Positions 34,094-42,991 of a DNA stretch of 64,000 nucleotides are shown piece by piece; within the stretch, counting starts at the first letter, position 1; every line of letters starts with the position of its first letter. The position numbers were made by a program, and so were the translations under genes. The notes under the pieces are model-generated. The model was not told the DNA's origin, did no database searches, and saw nothing but the letters and a program-made list of their open reading frames with translations. The DNA is from Eubacteriaceae bacterium (lineage in GTDB: Bacteria; Bacillota; Clostridia; Peptostreptococcales; Anaerovoracaceae), in contig CABIXY010000005.1 of NCBI GenBank assembly GCA_902362805.1, positions 62,001 through 126,000 of the forward strand, read 5' to 3'.

Positions 34094-35719
34094 TTATAGT
34101 TCCATATCAACATCAGATCTCTCTGGCCTCTGCGCTTTATTCAGGGCTACGCTGGCCTTGAACAGGTCGCCGTCGATGGTGATTTCAAACCATCCGCCCA
34201 TCAGCTTCGTCAAATCCTTAGCGATGGACAGCCCCAGGCCGCTGCCTTCGGTGTTTCTCGATTCGTCGCCTCGTTTAAACCGCTCCATCAGTTCATCTGC
34301 ACTGATGTTTAACTGCTCCTTGGACATATTCTTGACTTCCAAAACAATCATACCAGCTTTTTCTACAATGTCCATGTAGACTCTGCTGCCTGGAAGTGCG
34401 TATTTGCTGACATTGACCAGGAGGTTTTCGATGACTCTCCATAGAAGCTGACCATCCGCCATCACAAAGACCGTGTCAGCTTTGTTGGTGAAGATGACGT
34501 CTAAATTATTTGCCGACAGCCGCTCTTCCAATTCTCCCAAAGCCTGGTTGACGATGGAGGTCATTTCAATCCCGCTGATGTCCACTGGGATTGCACCGCT
34601 GGATGCCTTTGCTGCCTCGAACAAGTCCTCTGTCAGCTTCTGCAGCCGTTTGGTCTTCTCCTCGATGATATCCAGATACTCCGGCGCATTTTCACTGGAC
34701 AGCCCTTCTGTCTTCAAGAGGTCCACGTAGGACACCATGGAGGTCAGAGGTGTTTTCAAGTCGTGAGATACGTTCGAGATCAAATCCGTCTTCATCCTCT
34801 GGTTTTTCAATTCATTCTGTACTGCCAGGCTGGTCGCCTCAGAAATCTCGTTGATACTCATGGCCAGACGATCCAGTTCTCCGTTGTCGTCTACTGGAAT
34901 CTTGTAATCTAAGTTTCCTCTTTTTACCTCACCGACACCCTTTTTGATTGCCTGATATTTGCGTACATACTTCGGCACAAAGATGAAGATCACGATCAGC
35001 ACCGGTATGATGCCGAACCAGGTAGCTGACAGCAGGCAGCCTCCGATGAGAACAGCCATAGCCTTCCAAAAGATACCTTCACTCTCTTTTGCTGCATCAA
35101 AGATATAGCAGCAGATCTTGCCAATAATGGTATGCCTCCAGAAAGCGCCAGCTTTGATCTTTTTCACCAGAGACAGGAGCACAACCAAAGTCAAAGATAC
35201 CAAGGTAATTGTTGCAATAACAGTAAAAAAGATTTCCAGCCACATCGGTTCAAATCCCGAATCATAGACTTTGTACCAGTCGTTGTAGGCCTTGAGCTGA
35301 TCCTTTGACAGATATTCGAGCAGCCCCTCATACCAGCCGCTTCTGGATATGGCATCTACGTGCAGCATGCAGAGCATTGCTGTAAAGAATACTGCGAAAC
35401 CGCCGCCGACAATCTGCAGATCAGTGAATAAACGGTCAAACCAATTGAGGCTGATATTCCCATCCTCGTCTCTGGCACCTACTTTCCACATTGCCAAAAT
35501 CAATGTGACAATGGCCGATAGTACGGCTGTCACTTCCACCATCCACAAAAGGGATATTTGATCGCTGATTTTCGCGATTTCATTCTCCCAAGTGTAGTTC
35601 AAATTGTACGCCAGCGCCAGCATGCATCCCACGATGATAGCAGCCGTAACAGCGGCTACACATATGACACTGCTGGCAAAACAGACTGTGCCTTTATAGT
35701 TTTTCAATTTTGTATCCAA
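34094..35719 (-). CDS. Membrane sensor histidine kinase
   Basis: A 541-residue kinase. About five N-terminal helices and a roughly 60-residue extracytoplasmic loop containing WYEGLLEYLSKDQLKAY precede a HAMP-like linker (YKIPVDDNGELDRLAMSINE). The phosphoacceptor His is in NVSHDLKTPLTSMVSYV (about 325-341), and ATP-binding motifs include NLLVNVSKYAL and GSGLGLSIAKDL. The start appears to be TTG at 35719, inside the regulator gene (26-base overlap), because no ATG lies near and GTGGGG precedes it. It pairs with the OmpR-type regulator upstream. Its signal is not evident. Confidence 0.9.
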   Translation of the reverse strand: MDTKLKNYKGTVCFASSVICVAAVTAAIIVGCMLALAYNLNYTWENEIAKISDQISLLWMVEVTAVLSAIVTLILAMWKVGARDEDGNISLNWFDRLFTDLQIVGGGFAVFFTAMLCMLHVDAISRSGWYEGLLEYLSKDQLKAYNDWYKVYDSGFEPMWLEIFFTVIATITLVSLTLVVLLSLVKKIKAGAFWRHTIIGKICCYIFDAAKESEGIFWKAMAVLIGGCLLSATWFGIIPVLIVIFIFVPKYVRKYQAIKKGVGEVKRGNLDYKIPVDDNGELDRLAMSINEISEATSLAVQNELKNQRMKTDLISNVSHDLKTPLTSMVSYVDLLKTEGLSSENAPEYLDIIEEKTKRLQKLTEDLFEAAKASSGAIPVDISGIEMTSIVNQALGELEERLSANNLDVIFTNKADTVFVMADGQLLWRVIENLLVNVSKYALPGSRVYMDIVEKAGMIVLEVKNMSKEQLNISADELMERFKRGDESRNTEGSGLGLSIAKDLTKLMGGWFEITIDGDLFKASVALNKAQRPERSDVDMEL

Positions 35720-36380
35720 TTCCCCACACCACCTTTAAATATTTTGGATTTTTAGGATTAATTTCAATTTTTTCTCTGATTCTTCTGATGTGGACAGCTA
35801 CGGTATTCTCCGGATTGTACGCCGGTTCATTCCACACATTTTCATAAATCTGTTCCATGGAGAAAACCTTCCCTGCATTCTCCGTCAGAAGCTTTAGGAT
35901 GCCGAATTCGGTCGGCGTCACTGTGACGTATTCCCCATCTATCGTCACAGTTTTTTCCCCATCATCGATCACAAGTCCCCCTGTTTTGTAAACCCCACTT
36001 TTTTTCTCCATGCTGCCCAGGTCTACGTACCTCCGCAATTGGGATTTGACTCTGGCAATCAGCTCCAATGGATTGAAAGGTTTTGTGATATAGTCATCGG
36101 CACCTACGTTGAGACCTGTGATCTTATCGTAGTCCTCCGACTTTGCTGAAAGCATGATAATTGGTATGTTTTTCTCTTCTCTGATTTTCATGGTCGCCTG
36201 CACGCCATCCATCTTCGGCATCATGACGTCCATGATGATCAAATGCACCTGCTGGCTCCTGGCAATGTTTAATGCTTCTACCCCATCAAAAGCTTTAAAC
36301 ACCGTATATCCCTCATTCCTCAGATAAATCTCTATGGCGCCGGCAATTTCTTTATCGTCATCGCAAACCAATATGTTCAT
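35694..36380 (-). CDS. OmpR/PhoB-type response regulator
   Basis: A 228-residue regulator. The receiver has the acidic pair DDD near 7-9, phosphoacceptor Asp in LIIMDVMMPKMDG (Asp51) and Lys in ITKPFNPLEL. The winged-helix DNA-binding domain (about 130-228) ends in the recognition region NPENTVAVHIRRIREKIE. It precedes its kinase gene. Direct repeats like those upstream of the adjacent paralogous genes also occur upstream of it at 36446-36465, but in the opposite orientation, so autoregulation is possible. Confidence 0.93.
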   Translation of the reverse strand: MNILVCDDDKEIAGAIEIYLRNEGYTVFKAFDGVEALNIARSQQVHLIIMDVMMPKMDGVQATMKIREEKNIPIIMLSAKSEDYDKITGLNVGADDYITKPFNPLELIARVKSQLRRYVDLGSMEKKSGVYKTGGLVIDDGEKTVTIDGEYVTVTPTEFGILKLLTENAGKVFSMEQIYENVWNEPAYNPENTVAVHIRRIREKIEINPKNPKYLKVVWGIGYKIEKL

Positions 36381-36497
36381 AAAACCTTTCTCCTTTCGTT
36401 TACAAGTTTATATTAATCCTTAAATATTACAAAGCGGTAATGGTATTTCTTACGAAATTCTTAATAAATTTTAACACAAGTTGCAGATGCTTTCAAA

Positions 36498-36533
36498 TGC
36501 AAGAAAAAAATGGAACAGGATGCATCCCGTTCC
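36498..36533 (-). terminator. Second terminator-like hairpin downstream of the paralog gene
   Basis: TGGAACGGGA and TCCTGTTCCA arms form a near-perfect palindrome, followed on the minus strand by seven Ts. It lies 90 bases beyond another terminator. Confidence 0.7.
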
Positions 36534-36622
36534 ACTGGCGAACCTTATTATCCCTTTTGTATCATAAATATAAGCGTGACGTTGAAACTGGAAATCGATA
36601 AGCGCAATTTCCTATGAATCAA

Positions 36623-36652
36623 AAAAGAACCCCGTCAATCCAGGGTCCTAAT
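36623..36652 (-). terminator. Terminator of the 309-residue paralog gene
   Basis: GGACCCT and GGGGTTC pair with two wobble pairs and are followed on the minus strand by six Ts, 20 bases after the stop. Confidence 0.65.
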
Positions 36653-36671
36653 CAATCAAAACAATGTTTGC

Positions 36672-37601
36672 TTATTTTTGAATCTCTTCTTTCGCCTTTT
36701 CCACTGCATCGTTCATATCGGCTTTCAGGCTCCTATACTCTTTCGTATGTTTAAACCGATTGACCACATCCTTTGTGAAGGCATCCCAATCATTAAAGTG
36801 TTCCTCATAGAATTTGTTCACAATGTAACGTACACGATAGACCTCGGCATTTTCTTTGACAGATTCCTCATAAGTCATCCCTGCCTTTTGAAGCGCTTTC
36901 TCATACACTTCAAAGTTTTCCGCTTCTTCAGCCTCGGAAATAAGATCATCCATATACTTGTCTAACTCTTTGTCTGTAACGACAAGGTCGTGTTCGTCTG
37001 CGTACCAAGTGAAAGCAGCATCCTCGATAAATTCGTCTTTTGCCTGCGAAACAGCCTCTCCCTCTGGCATTGCTGTGAACAATTTGCCCTCGATAGCGGT
37101 ATAAAACCAGCCACTCGCCCGATCCTTCATATCCATGCCTTTTTTCTGAATCGTATAAAGAGCTGTAAGCCGCTCTTCATCCGTGAGCTTTGTATCGCCG
37201 TAATAACCTGTCCACTCACAGACCCAGGTTTCTTCACTGTCACCCTCTTTAGCGGTTATCATCAGCTGCTTGTCCTTGCCATGAAAGACATAACGTTTGC
37301 CATCTTTTCCCTCAAAACACAACGCGCCATCCTTTTTCTGCAATTTTCCCGTCTGGTCCTGTCCGTAGCCGTCCCAAAAACGATAGCCACCATCTTTATC
37401 AATTGCCAGTGCGGCAGCGTTTCCTTCCTCACTGATCAGCTTACCCTCCTGCCAGATTTCCTTCGGCTGCCACATCCCTGCAAGACGGCCTGGGTCGGCG
37501 ATCTGATCGTCCTCGCCTGAATGGATAAATGCAGAGACGATAACTGCTGCTGCGATGAGCACAGCTAATAGAATCAATCCTTGTTTTTTCTTATCTGCCA
37601 T
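36672..37601 (-). CDS. Membrane-anchored protein with SurA-N-like helical domain (paralog 1)
   Basis: A 309-residue protein with one N-terminal helix (about 7-25, LILLAVLIAAAVIVSAF) and an extracytoplasmic remainder. Residues 30-130 form a beta-rich lipocalin-like domain starting DPGRLAGMWQPKEIWQEGK. Residues about 185-300 are helical, with VVTDKELDKYMDDLISEAE and KAGMTYEESVKENAEVYR, resembling the SurA/PrsA chaperone N-domain without the prolyl isomerase part. The start at 37601 is 8 bases after AGAGGG. It is a tandem paralog of the next gene. Likely envelope function; no activity assigned. Confidence 0.75.
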   Translation of the reverse strand: MADKKKQGLILLAVLIAAAVIVSAFIHSGEDDQIADPGRLAGMWQPKEIWQEGKLISEEGNAAALAIDKDGGYRFWDGYGQDQTGKLQKKDGALCFEGKDGKRYVFHGKDKQLMITAKEGDSEETWVCEWTGYYGDTKLTDEERLTALYTIQKKGMDMKDRASGWFYTAIEGKLFTAMPEGEAVSQAKDEFIEDAAFTWYADEHDLVVTDKELDKYMDDLISEAEEAENFEVYEKALQKAGMTYEESVKENAEVYRVRYIVNKFYEEHFNDWDAFTKDVVNRFKHTKEYRSLKADMNDAVEKAKEEIQK

Positions 37602-37633
37602 TTTCATCACCCTCTTACCTTTTTCTACTTAAT

Positions 37634-37698
37634 ATCTTACGCTCTATACTATGTAAAAGTCAATATATAGGTCGGAAAATTAAGAATTATTAAGAATT
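37634..37698 (-). promoter_or_regulatory. Promoter with AATTCTTAAT direct repeat (paralog 1)
   Basis: On the minus strand AATTCTTAATAATTCTTAAT (37679-37698) is a 10-base direct repeat. After 15 bases come TTGACT, an 18-base spacer and TAAGAT. The repeat lies over the end of paralog 2. The same layout precedes paralog 2. Confidence 0.6.
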
Positions 37699-38621
37699 TT
37701 CTTGATATTATTCACCGCATCGTCCAGCTCCACCTTCAACTCCCTATATTCCTTGGTATGATGGAACCGGTTAACCACATCATCCTCAACGGTATCCATC
37801 CCCGCCAGACTGCCTTGATAAACAGCATTCTCGTACTTATCCCATCGATGTGCTTCAGCATTCACCCATACATAATCCTCATAGGTCATTCCCACCTTTT
37901 TAAGGGCAGCATCATAACCCTCTAAAACCTCAGGATGTTCCTTCATAAGTTTGACATATTCGCTCAGATATTCTTCCATTTCTTTATCCGTAACAACGAT
38001 ATCGTGTGCCCCTGCATACCAGACAAAGGCTCTGCCTCTGACACAGTATGCTTTGGCTTTCGTAATCGCTTTTCCTTTGGGACATCCACCGTCCATCATG
38101 ATCATCGCTGCGACATACAGATTTCTCTGAGTTCCATTCTCAATTGCCATGGCTTTTTTCTGTATTGCAAAATAAGCATCTAGTTTCTCTTCTTCTGTCC
38201 GAAGTGCATTACGGCAATAGCCAGATCTCTTGCAGATCCAAGTTTCCTCTTTTTCCCCTTTCCGGGCAGTCACGATCAGCTGCCTCTGCCTGCCGTGGAT
38301 TTCATAGACCCAGCCATTATCGCCGTCAAAGCGAAGCTGCCCGTCCGCCTTCACAAGCATCCCCCTCTGTTCATCCCCGGGATCATCGTTCCAAAGACGA
38401 AAACCGCCATTTTTGTCGATGTCGATCAAAATCACTATTTGATTATCACTGATCAGCTTCTCGTCCTGCCAGATTTCCACCACTTCCCACTCAGAGGCAA
38501 TTCTAGCCGGATCGGTCAGGAAGTCATCCTCCCCTGCATGAACAAAGGCAGAGACAATCACTGCTGCAGCAACTACAGCGACCAATATGATAACGGTACG
38601 TTTTCCTTTGCGTTCTTCCAT
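37680..38621 (-). CDS. Membrane-anchored protein with SurA-N-like helical domain (paralog 2)
   Basis: A 313-residue protein similar to paralog 1 along its whole length: an N-terminal helix (VIILVAVVAAAVIVSAFVHA), a beta-rich domain (DPARIASEWEVVEIWQDEKL) and a helical domain (IVVTDKEMEEYLSEYVKLMK, KKVGMTYEDYVWVNAEAHR). It has extra Cys residues such as ICKRSGYC not shared by paralog 1. The start at 38621 is 6 bases after AGGAGG; the frame ATG at 38627 abuts it. The two genes have separate promoters with the same upstream repeat. Confidence 0.75.
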   Translation of the reverse strand: MEERKGKRTVIILVAVVAAAVIVSAFVHAGEDDFLTDPARIASEWEVVEIWQDEKLISDNQIVILIDIDKNGGFRLWNDDPGDEQRGMLVKADGQLRFDGDNGWVYEIHGRQRQLIVTARKGEKEETWICKRSGYCRNALRTEEEKLDAYFAIQKKAMAIENGTQRNLYVAAMIMMDGGCPKGKAITKAKAYCVRGRAFVWYAGAHDIVVTDKEMEEYLSEYVKLMKEHPEVLEGYDAALKKVGMTYEDYVWVNAEAHRWDKYENAVYQGSLAGMDTVEDDVVNRFHHTKEYRELKVELDDAVNNIKKILNNS

Positions 38622-38652
38622 GGGCATCCTCCTGCTCCTTCTTTACCCCTAT

Positions 38653-38716
38653 AATAATCTTATCTTGACGTTAAATCAATGCATCAGATACCAAATTAAG
38701 AATTATTAGGAATTGT
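38653..38716 (-). promoter_or_regulatory. Promoter with AATTCTTAAT-type direct repeat (paralog 2)
   Basis: On the minus strand AATTCCTAATAATTCTTAAT (38697-38716), then 15 bases, then TTGATT, a 17-base spacer and TATTAT. Spacing between repeat and -35 is identical to paralog 1. Confidence 0.65.
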
Positions 38717-38723
38717 CCTCAAT

Positions 38724-38757
38724 CAAAAATCCCGGCCGCCTAAAGCTGACCGGGATT
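38724..38757 (-). terminator. Terminator of the FHA-FtsW/PBP operon
   Basis: AATCCCGGTC and GCCGGGATT arms followed on the minus strand by TTTTTG, just after the PBP stop. Confidence 0.75.
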
Positions 38758-38764
38758 CTCTTCA

Positions 38765-40084
38765 CTATTTATTTACAATTGCCTGCAGCACGCTATTAGC
38801 CACTGGTCCAGCTACGGAACTTCCATAGCCGCCGTTTTCAATACAGACGATGAACGCGTAAGGTGCGTCTTCGTTCTTGATAAAGCCGGTAAACCAGGCG
38901 TTAGGTTCTTTGCCGTAAACTTCAGCAGTACCTGATTTCGCGTAAATGTCCAGACCAGGGAAATTGGATTCACCATAGTTGGATACCACGTTGTTTTTCA
39001 TCATCGAGGTCAGCTTTTCCGCAGTGGATTCCTCAATCATCCGATCTGTCTCATCCGCACTGGAAAGCGCTGAGTGAATCATCTTTGGCACTACCGACTT
39101 ACCGCCATTTGCAATGGCACCCATATATACCATCATGGAACACGGATTCAATTCATCGTCATACTGGCCGATACCAGCCCAGGCCAGATTCAGCGGCGCA
39201 TCCGTCGGGAAGGTAAAAGAACCTTTCGCATTTTCGACACCGTCGATGTCATAAGAGGTTCTCAGCCCCAGCTTGTTCACATACTCGCCCATCAAAGTGG
39301 CTCCCACCTTCCTGGTCAGCTCTCCAAAGCCGCAGTTGCAGGACTGCGCCAAAGCACTTTCAAAATCTACAGTTCCGTGGGCTGCCGTGCAGGTAATCTT
39401 CTCTCCATTGATATAGCTGACCCCTGTGCAGTAGTAACTCCAGGAATCCAGATTATCGAGATTTTCAATAGCCGCTGCAGATGTGACCAGCTTGAAAATC
39501 GAACCTGGAATCAACTTGGAAGAGAGAAATTTGTTCAGATACGTACCTGATTCTGCCTCCTGCGGCGGATTGACCGGATCCAGGCCAGGCGAACTGACCA
39601 TGCAGATAATCTCACCAGTTTCGTAGTTATAAACGCCAACGGTGCCGTTACGCCCGTTCAAGGCCTGGTAAGCTGCCTTGCAGACATCCGCATCGATAGA
39701 CAGGGTCAAGTCATTGCCATTTCCCGTCACACTGTAGGTTCCCGTCAACAGATTATAGCCTACGATACGGCTCTTAAAAGCACTTCTCGCTGCCGTTGCG
39801 ATGTTCCCATCCATGTCACCGACAGCGTGGACAGTGGCTCTTCGGATTAATTCATCGTCGTTATATTTAATCTTGCCGTTTTTGTTTTCGGTAAGCAACT
39901 TGCCGTTGATATCGTAAATGCTGCCCACAGCCAGCCGCCCCTCTGTGTAAATATGCTGGTTGGCATAGAAAGTGGCCCAGTCAGAACCGTGAACTACAAA
40001 TCGGTAAGTGAAAACCCCGATGCCCAGGAACAAAAATGCAGCCAATGTCAGACAAATGATTGCCCGCTTCTCCAATTTCCTCAT
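38765..40084 (-). CDS. Penicillin-binding protein transpeptidase (PbpA/FtsI type)
   Basis: A 439-residue class B PBP that cross-links peptidoglycan outside the membrane. One N-terminal helix (about 8-29) anchors it. Active-site motifs are SIFK in LIPGSIFKLVTSAA, SCN in LAQSCNCGFGEL, and KSGTAE in IYAKSGTAEVYG. It is short for the class, with a reduced N-terminal pedestal, like the PbpA partner of RodA in actinobacteria. It overlaps the FHA-FtsW gene by 4 bases, so transpeptidase and SEDS polymerase are made together. Confidence 0.92.
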   Translation of the reverse strand: MRKLEKRAIICLTLAAFLFLGIGVFTYRFVVHGSDWATFYANQHIYTEGRLAVGSIYDINGKLLTENKNGKIKYNDDELIRRATVHAVGDMDGNIATAARSAFKSRIVGYNLLTGTYSVTGNGNDLTLSIDADVCKAAYQALNGRNGTVGVYNYETGEIICMVSSPGLDPVNPPQEAESGTYLNKFLSSKLIPGSIFKLVTSAAAIENLDNLDSWSYYCTGVSYINGEKITCTAAHGTVDFESALAQSCNCGFGELTRKVGATLMGEYVNKLGLRTSYDIDGVENAKGSFTFPTDAPLNLAWAGIGQYDDELNPCSMMVYMGAIANGGKSVVPKMIHSALSSADETDRMIEESTAEKLTSMMKNNVVSNYGESNFPGLDIYAKSGTAEVYGKEPNAWFTGFIKNEDAPYAFIVCIENGGYGSSVAGPVANSVLQAIVNK

Positions 40085-41886
40085 ATATCGTCATCTCCTT
40101 CCACCGCGAGACCTTTTTCTGACAGACTGATAGCAATGCTGGCGTTCTGCCTCGTATCCGCCGCTTTTAAAAAGGCCAATAATCCCCAGGAGGATATCAT
40201 ACTTGTTCCTCCATTCGAGACAAATGGGAAAGTAACACCAGTTAGCGGAAATAAATCTACCGCTCCAAAGACATTGAGCATGGTCTGAAACAGAAACATG
40301 GACATGGCAGAGCAGGCAGCAATGGTATAGAAGGTAGATCTGCCAGCCCAGATAGACCTAACTGCAAAGATAGACAGTGTGATAATAGAAAGCACCGCCA
40401 GGATTGCAATAATCAGTCCCCATTCCTCCGTCAACATACCGAATACGAGATCTGTATCTGCAGCGCCTACTTGGTTAAGCCAGCCTTTTCCTGCACCAAC
40501 TCCAACCATACCGCCGCTAGCTGCCGCCGACATGGTTCTCGTCTGCTGAAAACCAGTAGAGTCAGCGAAGTCCCAGACATGTCCCCAGGCGGCAAAACGC
40601 TCTGCAATGTAGGATTTAAACTTAAGTACCATGAGGCCGCCAACAAAGGCGACACCGATAATCAAAATCAGCTTCGTAAAGTCTCCACTTCTCAGAAAGG
40701 AGATGACCAGGAAGGTAACAAAGAAAATAATTGCCGTTCCAAAGTCTCCCATCAACGCCAGACAGCAGAAACAGAAGCCAGAAAATATCATAAATATCAA
40801 AGAATTTTTCTTTTCAAAGAGTTGATCCAAAGTCGCCGCACCAACCCAGATATATGCCAGTTTGACAATTTCTGAAGGTTGGAAAGAAACCCCTCCGATG
40901 ACCACCCAGTTCTCTGCCCCGAATTTTGATGTGGCAAAAATCAAGTTGAATAAGAGCAGAACAGCAGCCGCAATATACATCAGCTTCTGTATCGCCTTTG
41001 CCCTGTTCAAATTCCTCAGATATGCACACATGAAGAAAAACAAAACGACCCCGACAGCGATGGCGATAAACTGCTTGAATACTGCTCCAGGATACTTACT
41101 TGCCGTCACTGCCAGACTGAGGGTCGACAAGAAGAATGCGATGGTCTCCATCTCAAAACCCTTGCGCCTCATAGAGCGCAGCAAAATCACGTAACCCCAC
41201 ATCAAAGCGCTGACACCGATGAACGCCACTGTTATAGACGGCACAAAGTCTTTCCCCAGAGCAACCTTCAGCTGCAGCCATGTCATAAATTGAAAGATGG
41301 TCAGTGCAATCAGGGAAAGCCACGGCGAAAGCAGAATCGTATCCATCTTTCGCATCTCGATGTTATTTCTGCGTTCCTCCAGACTGATTGGAAACAGTGT
41401 GCATCCAGTCACGCCGATGTCTATATTGTCACCCGGCTCAATCTCCACCGGTTCATCAGGCACTACTTTTTCACCGTTGATATATGCCCCGTTAGTGGAA
41501 CCCAGATCACGATAAGTCCAGACCCCTTTGTTATCTCTGGACAATGTGCCGTGATTCCTTGATACCCTCGGGTCATCGATGTTGATGTCACAACTTTTTG
41601 ATCTGCCGATTACATTTTCCCAATGGGTGATTGGCAGGTTCTCCCCTGTACTCAAATGAAGATAAGCCCATACCTCCGAAGGATTTTTCGAACGCAGTAA
41701 GGACAAAATCGATTTGAGCAGCACAAAAACGGCAAGGAAGATAAACACCCATCTGGCGATGGCTGTATAAATCAGTTCCGTGCTGTCAGTGGCGCTGAAG
41801 ATGTCCGTAATACCACCCAGCAGGCCTTTGAAAAAATCTCCGATTGCCTCCAGGATACCTTGTAAAATATTTAATACTTTATCCAT
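40081..41886 (-). CDS. FHA-domain fused to FtsW/RodA/SpoVE glycan polymerase
   Basis: A 601-residue fusion. One helix near 40-62 is followed by a cytoplasmic FHA domain (about 78-160) with phosphothreonine-binding motifs VIGRSKSCDINIDDPRVSRNHG and DLGSTNGAYING. A SEDS domain with about ten helices (about 185-580) has the family segments QPSEIVKLAYI and FPLTGVTFPFVSNGGTSM. SEDS proteins polymerise glycan strands with a class B PBP, encoded by the next overlapping gene. The FHA part suggests control by a Ser/Thr kinase of the PrkC type; none lies in this window. Confidence 0.92.
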   Translation of the reverse strand: MDKVLNILQGILEAIGDFFKGLLGGITDIFSATDSTELIYTAIARWVFIFLAVFVLLKSILSLLRSKNPSEVWAYLHLSTGENLPITHWENVIGRSKSCDINIDDPRVSRNHGTLSRDNKGVWTYRDLGSTNGAYINGEKVVPDEPVEIEPGDNIDIGVTGCTLFPISLEERRNNIEMRKMDTILLSPWLSLIALTIFQFMTWLQLKVALGKDFVPSITVAFIGVSALMWGYVILLRSMRRKGFEMETIAFFLSTLSLAVTASKYPGAVFKQFIAIAVGVVLFFFMCAYLRNLNRAKAIQKLMYIAAAVLLLFNLIFATSKFGAENWVVIGGVSFQPSEIVKLAYIWVGAATLDQLFEKKNSLIFMIFSGFCFCCLALMGDFGTAIIFFVTFLVISFLRSGDFTKLILIIGVAFVGGLMVLKFKSYIAERFAAWGHVWDFADSTGFQQTRTMSAAASGGMVGVGAGKGWLNQVGAADTDLVFGMLTEEWGLIIAILAVLSIITLSIFAVRSIWAGRSTFYTIAACSAMSMFLFQTMLNVFGAVDLFPLTGVTFPFVSNGGTSMISSWGLLAFLKAADTRQNASIAISLSEKGLAVEGDDDI

Positions 41887-41932
41887 AATCCCTCCCTTAT
41901 TATCTCTATTCTGCTAGTATACCACAGTTTTT

Positions 41933-42658
41933 TTAGATATAAAAGCCTCCATTCACTGCCAGCACCTGTCCCGTAATATAAGAGGCTTCTTCTGATGCCA
42001 GGAAATAGATCGCTTTGGCGGCTTCCTCTGCCCTGCCGATTCTTCCCAATGGGATTTCTTCTGCTAATTGCTCCATCGTTTCGGCGCTGTAGCAGTCGTT
42101 CATATCGGTGTCGATGACTCCCGGTGCTACCGCGTTGACCCTGATGCCAGATGGTCCAGCCTCTTTGGCGAGACTCTTTCCCAGTCCGATAACAGCTGCT
42201 TTTGTAGCAGAATAACCGGCTTCACAGGACGCGCCAGCCTGTCCCCATATAGAGGACACCAAAACAATCTGCCCCTTCTTTTTGCTGATCATTGCCGGCA
42301 GGACTTCTTTTATCACATAAATTACACCGTTTAGGTTGACATTCAGCAGATGGTTCCAATCCTCCTCGCTTAAATCAGTGAACAGCCCCGATACACTGAG
42401 CCCTGCATTACATACCAAGGTATCAAAAGCAGCAATTCCCAGACAAGTTCTGGCGGCCTTGACTCCGTCTTTCACCTGCTGCTTGTCACCTACGTCGCAC
42501 CGAATCCCGACAGCGCCCGTCTCCTCCTGCAAAACTTTAACGGCCTGGTGGTTCTCACGATAGAAGAAAGCTGCGTCATAACCCTCCTTGGTAAACTTCC
42601 TAACCGTGGCGGCACCAATTCCTCTGGAACCGCCTGTAATCAAAACTGACTTTTTCAT
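41933..42658 (-). CDS. Short-chain dehydrogenase/reductase (FabG-like)
   Basis: A 241-residue SDR with NAD(P) motif ITGGSRGIGAATV (about 6-18), structural NAG (LVCNAGLS), catalytic Ser in VLVSSIWG and Tyr-Lys in YSATKAA. The C-terminus YITGQVLAVNGGFYI is typical of 3-oxoacyl-ACP reductases. The start at 42658 follows AGGAGA; a longer frame from 42748 reads through a strong hairpin and lacks a ribosome site. It is a lone gene, so a specialised reductase is as likely as fatty acid synthesis. Confidence 0.85.
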   Translation of the reverse strand: MKKSVLITGGSRGIGAATVRKFTKEGYDAAFFYRENHQAVKVLQEETGAVGIRCDVGDKQQVKDGVKAARTCLGIAAFDTLVCNAGLSVSGLFTDLSEEDWNHLLNVNLNGVIYVIKEVLPAMISKKKGQIVLVSSIWGQAGASCEAGYSATKAAVIGLGKSLAKEAGPSGIRVNAVAPGVIDTDMNDCYSAETMEQLAEEIPLGRIGRAEEAAKAIYFLASEEASYITGQVLAVNGGFYI

Positions 42659-42690
42659 TCTATTTCTCCTGATCAAAATTTCTCTTGTAC

Positions 42691-42725
42691 AAAAAACACA
42701 TTGGGCAATACCCAATGTGTTTTTT
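42691..42725 (-). terminator. Terminator-like hairpin in the SDR leader
   Basis: Perfect arms AAAAAACACATTGGG and CCCAATGTGTTTTTT around five bases, with a T-run on both strands. It lies between the SDR promoter and its ATG, so it is an attenuator or ends a short separate RNA. Confidence 0.75.
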
Positions 42726-42773
42726 CTTTGCTTATATTTCTGGCGCATAGTATTAACTATAATCTTAGAAACT

Positions 42774-42835
42774 AATCTCCGAGATTCTCAGATTATTTTC
42801 ATTTATATTCTACTACATAATTATTCCATTGTCAA
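42774..42835 (-). promoter_or_regulatory. Strong sigma-A promoter with palindrome, upstream of the SDR gene
   Basis: On the minus strand TTGACA, a 17-base spacer and TAGAAT (42807-42835). The predicted start is near 42800. The palindrome AATCTC-C-GAGATT at 42774-42786 lies just after it, where a repressor could bind. The rest of 42836-42991 holds no gene. Confidence 0.7.
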
Positions 42836-42991
42836 AGAATTTTCAGAAATATATTGGGATTTTCTTAAATATTTCCATGTTTTTTTGTGACTTATGAGAT
42901 GTACAAATCATTTCATTAGTGGTAGAATACTTCATTGTAGAGAATTATAAATATTCTGTGATTTTTTATTTAAAGTTTGAGGTATTTTAAA

